The notes under the pieces are model-generated. The model worked only from the letters and a program-made list of their open reading frames with translations. It was not told the origin of the DNA and did not search any database. A stretch of DNA of 64,000 nucleotides from Torymus aiolomorphi (lineage: Eukaryota; Arthropoda; Insecta; Hymenoptera; Torymidae). The DNA lies in assembly GCA_036365515.1 (NCBI GenBank), contig CM070874.1:250049430-250113429 (forward strand). The letters are read 5' to 3'. Position numbers and translations under genes: made by a program. Positions 57,324-64,000 of this stretch are shown here, one piece after another. The stretch's first letter is position 1; every line of letters begins with the position of its first letter.

Positions 57324-58103
57324 ATGGAATTTTTATATACCCATTCGTGCCAGTGTCTCAAGTCGAAGTTGTTTCTATTTGAAATTCCTCCTACTCAAAC
57401 AACGATAGAAAATTCACACTGGATACAATATAAACCAATGTCGTCTTTAACTGATGACTCACCTATAGAATTTGTGTTACCGGACAATGGCGAAGAATAT
57501 ATTGATCTTGCTCACACGGTGCTTAGTCTACGTGTAAGTCTACAAACTACGGTAGACGTGCCACAAGCCGTAAAGCCCAGGTGCCCAAAGTCGGTCCTGT
57601 CAATAATTTTATGCATTCTTTATTTAATCAAGTAGATGTATTTTTTAATCAAAAACCTGTATCACCGCCTACAAACGCGTACGCTTACAGAGCGTACCTT
57701 GAAACTTTATTAAATTATTCATAAATCTAAATCCGTTTAACTTTGAACATTTTAACATAAATTTTCTATGCTTATACGTTGACAGCGTACAAATACCTTC
57801 TAAACCACTCGAACCTAACTTCGGAGCTAGCAAATTATACATTGATGCTTATCATACATTATTTTCTGGAACAGGCGTACATTTTGTTAACGACGGTAAC
57901 CAATTCTCGCGTGAATCATATCCTAATGGCTATTGGCTAACGAATGCAGTCATTGGAATTTGATTAAGCACGGTAGCGTCATATTAGATGTATGATTTGC
58001 TGAAGCGTTAGGCAATACTATAAATTGTATTGTCTATGCTAAGTGCGATAATATTTTGGAAGTAGATGCATCGCGTCAAGCTATTGTAGACTTTAGTGGT
58101 TAG
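57324..58103 (+). pseudogene. Polinton major capsid protein (double jelly roll), shortened and broken
   Basis: ATG at 57324. N-terminus with THSCQCLKSKL and FEIPPTQTTIE, then DDSPIEFVLPDNGEEYIDLAHT. A shift near 57575 moves on to PVNNFMHSLFNQVDVFFNQKP and NAYAYRAYLETLLNYS (to 57720), which ends in a stop. Sequence resumes with LYVDSVQIPSKPL and LYIDAYHTLFSGTG. The C-terminus (HWNLIKHGSV..., VDASRQAIVDFSG) stops at 58101-58103. At 260 codons it is much shorter than the roughly 600 usual for this family, so internal deletions occurred besides the stops. Confidence 0.85.
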
Positions 58104-58209
58104 AATAACGAAGTGCAGATGGCGCTGTTGTACTACATATACGTGGAAGATTTATTTCTTGGTAGCCAGTACGTTTCGAGTCGTGATCGTCATTGCAAGC
58201 TACATAAAA

Positions 58210-58614
58210 ATGATGGATTTAGTTATAGATATTCAGTATCTCAAAGATACTGACAATAACAATGAACCAAAGGAAATCGCTGTTGTTGCTCTTAATGGTG
58301 ATTTTTACGGTCATTGGTTAGTGGCTCCGACGGCTTGTGTAGATGATTTGAGCGCTGAAATGAGAAGACAAAATAATTGGTTAACTCAGCATTGTCACGG
58401 CATTAATAACTTGGAAGGTGAAGTTGATTTGAAAGTGTTTCATAAAATTCTGCAAGATTTATCAAAAAGTGCTCGAAAAATTTACGTTAGAGGCAGTGAA
58501 AAGTGGTTGATGCTTCATAAAATTATAGCAAACGAAATCATCAATTTGGAGTATGACGTAGATTGTCCTCCGTTCGATAAGTTATCATCTAATGTACATT
58601 GTATCACGCTTTAA
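58210..58614 (+). CDS. Conserved Polinton-associated protein of unknown function
   Basis: 134-codon open frame from ATG 58210 (MDLVIDIQYL). Mixed alpha/beta pattern: VIDIQ strand, EIAVVALNGD, HWLVAP, NNWLTQHCHGI, IYVRGSEKWLM, and a CPPF near the end. Proteins with this order (short acidic strand, HG motif, VRG-K) recur beside Polinton capsids in insects as I remember; an RNase-H-like fold is a guess. It is the last gene before the 3' end and is free of lesions. Confidence 0.5.
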   Translation: MMDLVIDIQYLKDTDNNNEPKEIAVVALNGDFYGHWLVAPTACVDDLSAEMRRQNNWLTQHCHGINNLEGEVDLKVFHKILQDLSKSARKIYVRGSEKWLMLHKIIANEIINLEYDVDCPPFDKLSSNVHCITL

Positions 58615-58620
58615 AATTTT

Positions 58621-59434
58621 CGGGTCATAAATATCGATTTGCGTTAAATCACGCAGTGCGGTCATGCCTATTATGTAAAAACGAAGTTTTTACATAGGGA
58701 GGGGGCGAGCGACGAGCGAAGCGAGGAGCAGGTGTGTGCGGAGCGAGGGGGTTGGCGTGTCGAGCGCAGCGAGACACACAGGGGGGCTCGGCCCCCCTAG
58801 TTTAATATTGTATGCTTATGCACGTCCGAGTAAGCGTGAGCGAATACATGTAAAACTGCCTTACGATCACATTCTTTTTTGATTTTTTAAATAATAAATC
58901 CCAATTTCGTTAGACACCCCGCAAATTTTTTCGAGAAAATGTGTGTAGTAAAAAGAGCCATACTTACATTAGAAATATATACCGTTATTTATGTGTGCCA
59001 CCAAAAAATGATAATTTTTTAGGCGACGAGCCCATCGACACCGTGTGCTTTAGTAGATCATAATTCACTTTTTATAAAAGGCACACTTATAACCAAAGTC
59101 ACATTTTGTTCGTCTTTCCAAGACGAGTAATTTAAGCCCAAGAAAATTAACAAAACACAAAAGTTGGTTTTTTGTTTAATTGACAAATAAAGTTTATTGT
59201 TTATTTTTACCAAAATACAGCGTCGCGGAGATAATGCTACTCACTTTTTTTTAAAGGTAGGCACATTCAATCAGACAACTTATTTTCGAATATTTAACAA
59301 GGGATGATAGCCTAGAAAAGTTGTTAAAGCATTTATAAAGAAGTTCTTTGTTACTGATGTAAAAAGGATTAAAATTTTCTACATTACGCAGGAAAATTTA
59401 GGCCTTTTTCGATTACCCATGAGCTTATCCTTGT
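58621..59434. other. Polinton 3' flank, no gene
   Basis: 58690-58800 is a GC-rich stretch of AGCGA-type words (GAGCGACGAGCGAAGCGAGG) ending in the hairpin at 58780-58798. The rest is AT-rich without ORF or repeat I recognise. The Polinton right terminus probably lies here. Confidence 0.4.
58780..58798. terminator. GC-rich 8-bp perfect hairpin
   Basis: AGGGGGGC and GCCCCCCT pair perfectly around a TCG loop. It lies about 165 bp after the last Polinton gene. It could be a terminator-like or terminal structure of the element; function is inferred. Confidence 0.35.
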
Positions 59435-59438
59435 TTAA

Positions 59439-59576
59439 CCTTTAGACTGCCGGGATTTGAACCTTTAAACGGTCCTTTAGAAGTGGCCAAATTAGTGTCT
59501 TGTATCACGTATCAACTATATACAAACTTCATGTCAGAGGTCGAACCTATATATAGACTTTCCGGCAGTCTCAAGG
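59439..59576. mobile_element. 138-bp piggyBac-type MITE, TSD TTAA
   Basis: Starts CCTTTAGACTGCCGG and ends CCGGCAGTCTCAAGG, inverted repeats with one or two differences, and TTAA lies on each side (59435-59438, 59577-59580). Both the TTAA and the CC(T)TT-type end are piggyBac features. It is non-coding. Confidence 0.8.
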
Positions 59577-59893
59577 TTAAAAGGAAGTTCTATGTAGTGG
59601 AACATGTTACTGGAAGTGGATTTTATAAGTATTTGTTTGACTTAGATATCTAAATTATTTGAACGTGAATTTCAAAAACTTTTTGGAGCATACTCCAAAA
59701 GCTTTTTGTTTTGTTTTGATGTTTAGATGCAGCGCCGGATTAAAGGGGGAGCTAGGGGGGGGGGGGGCTATAGCCCCGGGCCTCAAATTTTGAGGGGCCT
59801 CATCGTCTCACCCTCACCAATGAATAAAACCTTTTTTTACGATTTCATTAAATAGATTTAAAAAGCGATATATGATTTACCTGTCTATAAGTA

Positions 59894-60078
59894 TTGGGGT
59901 TTAAAGTGTCATGGCCGATGCAAGGCAGTAACCTATCTAAAATCTATGAGTGCGAAAAGGATAGACATACTGTCATGGACGAAGCAAGGCAGTAAATTGC
60001 ACTTCCCCCACTCCTTCGTTTCTCCATAAGAAACAACGGTCCCCACTTTTCCGTCAGCCATGACACTTTAAATCCCAA
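59894..60078. mobile_element. 185-bp MITE nested in the hAT 5' region, TSD TA
   Basis: TTGGGGTTTAAAGTGTCATG at the left and its inverse at the right (CATGACACTTTAAATCCCAA) differ at one position; TA flanks both (59892-59893, 60079-60080). Inside, GTCATGG-CGA-GCAAGGCAGTAA occurs twice in direct orientation. Fits a Tc1/mariner-type non-autonomous element. Confidence 0.75.
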
Positions 60079-60727
60079 TATACATTATAGAGACAATATT
60101 ACTCTATAATATTAATATTTAATATTTATCCATTTTATCAAAGTTTTCCTTACTGAGAAAAACTTTGTAGACAGAATTACTATATGTAACATAGTTCTAC
60201 TAATCCTATAGCTATAGTAATTTTTGTTATAGAAAGTGTGATTTTTAATATATTCTATAATGATGCTTGCGGCAAAAAATGCCTTCACGTCTCTATCTTA
60301 CATCGTAATTTTTCGTTCAAATAAGTTTCTCTCAGTGTACAAGTTTGCGAAAAAGTTTGCTTGAATCCCAAATGTTTCAATTAGTATTTATTACTTAAAT
60401 AAATTCATGAAATCAATTTTAACATTAGTGTTGCAAAATCATTTGTATTACAAGTGAAAGCCACTGTTGTGGCTTGTTACAGTAAAATAATACGAGTAAA
60501 AAAAGCGGAAGAAAACATATGCAAACAACGCACGCAAGAGCTAAGGGCGGCGTGTTTAGACATTATTTGCGCTGGCACTTATAAGTACCATCTAATTCGC
60601 GGACAAATCGAGGAAGCGCGAGCGGACGCGCGCCGCGACTAGACGCACGCCGCGAGTAGACGCGCAGCGCGATTGTTTATTTACAGTTCGATCGCTGACT
60701 GCAAGACGTGAACATCGTTGTGTAAAA

Positions 60728-63498
60728 ATGTCCAAGAGATTTGAAAGTGGTGCACAAAAGAGAAAAAAACAAAAGGAGTTACACAACTTTACAAACAAGC
60801 TACCAAAGTGACAAATTATTTTTCCGTCAATTCAAGTAGAGATTGCGCTAGTAATTGCGGAAGTCTGCAGGAGAATGTGCACCGAGATATACATGATAAC
60901 AGTGAAAATAAAATTAATGAAACGTGTGAAGTTTCATCATGTGCTGAAATTGAGAATCACAACAGCAACAATATTATTGACAATGATATTACAAAAAATG
61001 ATGTGAATGAATTTGATGAACTACATGACGTTAACGTGAATGAAACTACAACAATAGGTATTTTTATATTTTTATATTTAGATATTACTAAAAGGATAAT
61101 TTTTTAAAAAATAATAATTAATAAAGTTTGAGTTGTATTCTTATCATACATTAGATTCCGTAACAATAGTTTATGTGTACCTATGACTGATTTATAAGTT
61201 AAATTTTTTAGAAAATATTTATATTCTTATTTCTAATTAAATTTCTATAATTTTATAGAAATTGTTCAAAGTGATCCAGCATTATGGCCTTCAAAATTAA
61301 ATGAAAATGAAATAGACAGGAATAGATATTTAAATAAAGGCCCTTTATATTTTCAAAATAAAAATTCCTCTTTCGAAGCATCAAAACGAACATTTGCAAA
61401 TCAAAATAGATATTTTTCCTACAAGCATTTTCAAAGAGTATTAAATAATGGTGAAAAGTATGAACGAAATTGGATAATTTACTCTGAATCAAGTGGTAAT
61501 CTGTTTTGTTTCGCATGCAAATTATTTTCAACCAATCAAGAAAACGTTTTTGTTAAAGAGGGATTTTGTAATTGGAAAAAAGCTGACGAAACAATAACCG
61601 GACACGAAAATTCTAAAGAGCATAATCGGAGTATGTTAGACTGGTTACATTTTATGAATAAGAATTCAAATATCGATAAGCAGTTAATAAATATGACGCA
61701 ACTAGAAGTGCAATACTGGATCGAAATATTGAAAAGAATTGTCGCTGTCATTACATTTTTGGCTGAAAGAGGACATGCTTTTCGTGGCACTGACGAAGTT
61801 ATTGGCTCGAAAAGCAATGGAAATTATTTAGGTATATTAGAATTAATATCTGAATTCGATCCGGTTTTAAAAAATCATATTGATAATTACTTAAATAGAG
61901 GTCGAGGAAATGTTTCGTACTTATCCAAAACAATTTGTGAGGAGTTTATTGAAATAATGGCTAAAAAAGTTTTGTAGCACATTATAACTGAAATAAAACA
62001 AGCTAAATACTGGGGTCTTGTGGTTGATTCTACACCAGACATTTCTCATGTAGATCAATTGTCTGTTATATTTCGTTATTATTTAAACGGACACGTACAT
62101 GAACGTTTTTTATGTTTCCTAGAGATTAAAAGTCATACAGGGAAATCTTTAGAGGAAGTTATTTTGAACTTACTACAGACATATGACATAAATATAGCTG
62201 ACTGTCGTGCACAGACCTACGACAACGCTAGTAATATGTCTGGAAAATATTCAGGTTTGCAAGCTAGATTAAAAGAAAAAAATAAATTAGCGATTTACGT
62301 TCCTTGCGTCGGTCATTCGCTTAATTTAGTTGGCGAATGTAGTGTCGACGAATGCATTAATTCCAAAAATTATTTTGGTTTTTTGCAAAGGCTTTATGCT
62401 TTTTTTAGTGCGTCCACTCATCGCTGGAATGTATTGACAGAAAACAGTGCTAAACTTAAAAGTTTGTCAGCTACTCGATGGTCAGCACGGGTAAATGCTT
62501 CAAAAGATTTAATAGAAAATTTTGATGGTATTTATAAGTCTTTATCGAAAATAGCTACCGACACAGAGCAAAAATCTGACACACGCCATGAAGCTTTGTG
62601 TTTACAAAAAAGCATAACTAAATTGGAAAATGTTTTCATGGCTGTACTTTGGCACCGAATCCTTAATAGATTCAATAGTGTTAGTGTATTTCTCCAAAAG
62701 ATTGAAGTAGACTTAATTACAGCTAATCATATGTTATTATCATTAATCGAATTTATGAAACAATTACGAGAAGAATTTTTAGAAATGGAAAATGAGTCAA
62801 AAAACCTTAGTTCTTTTGTCGAACAAGAATATAATACGGTTCAGAAGAGAAAAATAAGAAAAAAATTATCTGATGGTCAAGTGGAAACTGAGATTTTCAG
62901 TAAAACTGAACAATTTCGAATTGAAACGTTTTACATTATAATAGATAAAATTACAACAGAATTAATTAAACGAAGCGAGGCTTATAATTATGTGACTAAT
63001 CTATTCGATTTTCTTACTAAATTATTAGTTTTAAGAATTGATGAAGTAAGAAACAGCGCAAAAAAGCTTGTAGAAGCTTATTGCCAAGATTTGGAAAAAA
63101 CATTGTTTGACAAACTTGAGCAATTCATTCCGTTGTTAAAATTACAACCTAATTTTTTCTTTTCAAATCAAAAGGAGGATAAGAATAAGGACAGTTATAT
63201 TCTAAACCCTTTACTTGTTTTGAATTGGATAACCGAATTTAATTTAATTAATGTTTTTCCGAATGTTTTTATAGCTTATAGATTATTTTTAACTATCCCC
63301 ATAGTCAATTGCGAAGCAGAAAAGTCGTTTTCTGTTTTAAAAAGAATAAAGAATATCTATCGGTCGACTATGCTTGATAATCGATTATCTTCTTTAGTAA
63401 GATTAGCAATAGAAAACGATTTAATAAGATCTTTAGATTTTAGTGACTTAATAAAAGAGTTTGCTGAAGCTAAGCCAAGAAAGAAATTTATTTTATAA
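60728..63498 (+). pseudogene. hAT transposase (ZMYM1/TTF-type), one intron, two lesions
   Basis: Cut-and-paste transposase. ATG at 60728 with a basic start (SKRFESGAQKRKKQK). A one-base frameshift near 60806 moves the frame. Exon 1 ends at 61057 (GTATTT donor) and exon 2 starts at 61259 (TTTTATAG acceptor), phase preserved. Exon 2 has a TTF-type zinc-finger block (CFACKLF near 61508, then GHENSKEHNRSM), the DDE-type core (VVDSTPDISH near 62020, TYDNASNMSGKYSG near 62217, CVGHSLNL near 62310) and the hAT dimerisation region near 63270-63400 (IVNCEAEKSFSVLKRIK). An in-frame TAG at 61975 is the only stop. About 855 codons, normal for the group. Confidence 0.88.
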
Positions 63499-63733
63499 TT
63501 CGAGATTGTGTTATTATGTTCTATAATGCGTAAGACTAATTTAAATAATGTTATACATATATGTATTAAATATATATTTAATTTATGGATTTTCAACTAA
63601 ATTGAATAAAAATTTCTTTCAATTTAACAATTTTGTTCTTGATTTCTTGTGGTAAAATAATTTCCTTAAATGGGCCTCATGATAAAAAATAGCCCCAGGC
63701 CTCTTGATACCTTAATCCGGCGCTGTTTAGATG

Positions 63734-64000
63734 TTTTGTTTGATGTTTTGTTTTGGTTTTGATGTTCATGGAATCCAACGCGGAGAACTAGGTAAGAGCT
63801 TCACCCGCGCCGCCTTTTTTGAATTATCGACGACTTTTGTGATACTTTTGTACGAAAACAATTTTCGTAGGTGCTCCAAACTGACAAGGAAAGGTTCCGA
63901 ACCCGAACTCACCGATTTTGATGATTTTAATATATGATGTAGATCATAAAAAAACTAGAATACTTGTATTTTTTTATCGGCTAATATTCACTTTTAAGGA
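63734..64000. other. Flank of the hAT element, no gene
   Basis: GTTTTGATGTTTTG-type short repeats, shared with the left flank (59710-59729). I see no convincing gene; a 68-codon frame at 63731-63937 has no recognisable content. Confidence 0.4.

Larger units (their letters stand above)
46330..58620 (+). mobile_element. Polinton/Maverick DNA transposon, decayed
   Basis: Nearly all diagnostic Polinton genes occur in one orientation: protein-primed DNA polymerase B, FtsK/HerA-type packaging ATPase, retroviral-type integrase with chromodomain, minor and major capsid proteins, plus small basic and phospholipase-like proteins. I did not find the adenovirus-type cysteine protease, nor could I identify terminal inverted repeats, so the ends are approximate. 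Most genes have stops or frameshifts, but three small ORFs stay open. Foreign inserts: a MITE and a Penelope-like fragment in introns and a GC-rich tandem repeat after the polymerase. Confidence 0.88.
59730..63725 (+). mobile_element. hAT-superfamily DNA transposon, nearly intact
   Basis: 3996 bp with ends CAGCGCCGGATTAA and TTAATCCGGCGCTG. The 8-bp duplication TTTAGATG lies at 59722-59729 and 63726-63733, as expected for hAT. After the terminal repeats both ends carry a related GGGGC / GGCCTC stretch. It has one transposase gene with an intron (60728-63498) and a small MITE at 59894-60078 in its 5' region. Confidence 0.93.

Overview
The window is a eukaryotic, almost certainly insect, repeat-dense chromosomal segment (AT-rich, GT-AG introns, AATAAA signals). 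I see no host protein-coding gene and no bacterial feature. The mix of BEL/Pao, Ty3/gypsy with an envelope-like gene, Jockey-type LINEs, Academ, DD41D mariner, hAT and Polinton/Maverick elements fits an arthropod; Hymenoptera is plausible from resemblance to ant and wasp repeats, but that is inference.

Layout. 1-6683: 3' part of a Ty3/gypsy-like LTR retrotransposon with integrase, a broken envelope-like glycoprotein gene interrupted by a 1033-bp solo LTR (TSD TAAT), a triplicated polypurine-tract/U3 module and a final LTR. 6.7-8.9 kb: unrecognised ORF fragments, a minisatellite and remnants of a mariner-type terminal repeat. 8.9-13.8 kb: LINE copy 1. 13.8-32.3 kb: a decayed Academ-type DNA transposon (B). 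A BEL/Pao retrotransposon (15048-26180, TSD CTTTT) sits in its intron and a second Academ element (A, 16051-24113, TSD AAT) sits in the BEL gag gene. B is also broken by inverted LINE copy 2 (28.46-30.81 kb) and ends in a 152-bp satellite array (32.32-34.73 kb). 34.8-38.8 kb: LINE copy 3 with a DD41D mariner (35779-38774, TSD TA, 598-bp inverted repeats, intact 358-codon transposase) inside its 3' UTR. 40.2-44.5 kb: full-length Jockey element on the minus strand with an 11-bp TSD.

44.8-46.3 kb holds a large (GA)n microsatellite, an 87-bp tandem repeat and an unrecognised ORF. 46.3-58.6 kb is a decayed Polinton/Maverick, all genes on the plus strand: protein-primed DNA polymerase B with three phase-consistent 5' introns, packaging ATPase, a small hydrophobic protein, a basic protein, a phospholipase-A2-like protein, integrase with chromodomain, minor capsid, a basic internal protein, major capsid and a small conserved protein. 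A MITE and a hammerhead-bearing Penelope-like fragment sit in polymerase introns. 58.6-64 kb: a piggyBac-type MITE and an almost intact hAT element (59730-63725, TSD TTTAGATG) carrying its own MITE.

The genes do not form a host pathway; each set serves its own element. Insertion order can be read from interrupted frames and target duplications. The points most worth follow-up are a tRNA-like (Pol III box-like) module kept in the same 5' intron of both divergent Academ elements, the hammerhead-like Penelope fragment, the three-unit higher-order satellite that truncates Academ B, the triplicated U3 of the gypsy element, and the envelope-like gene.
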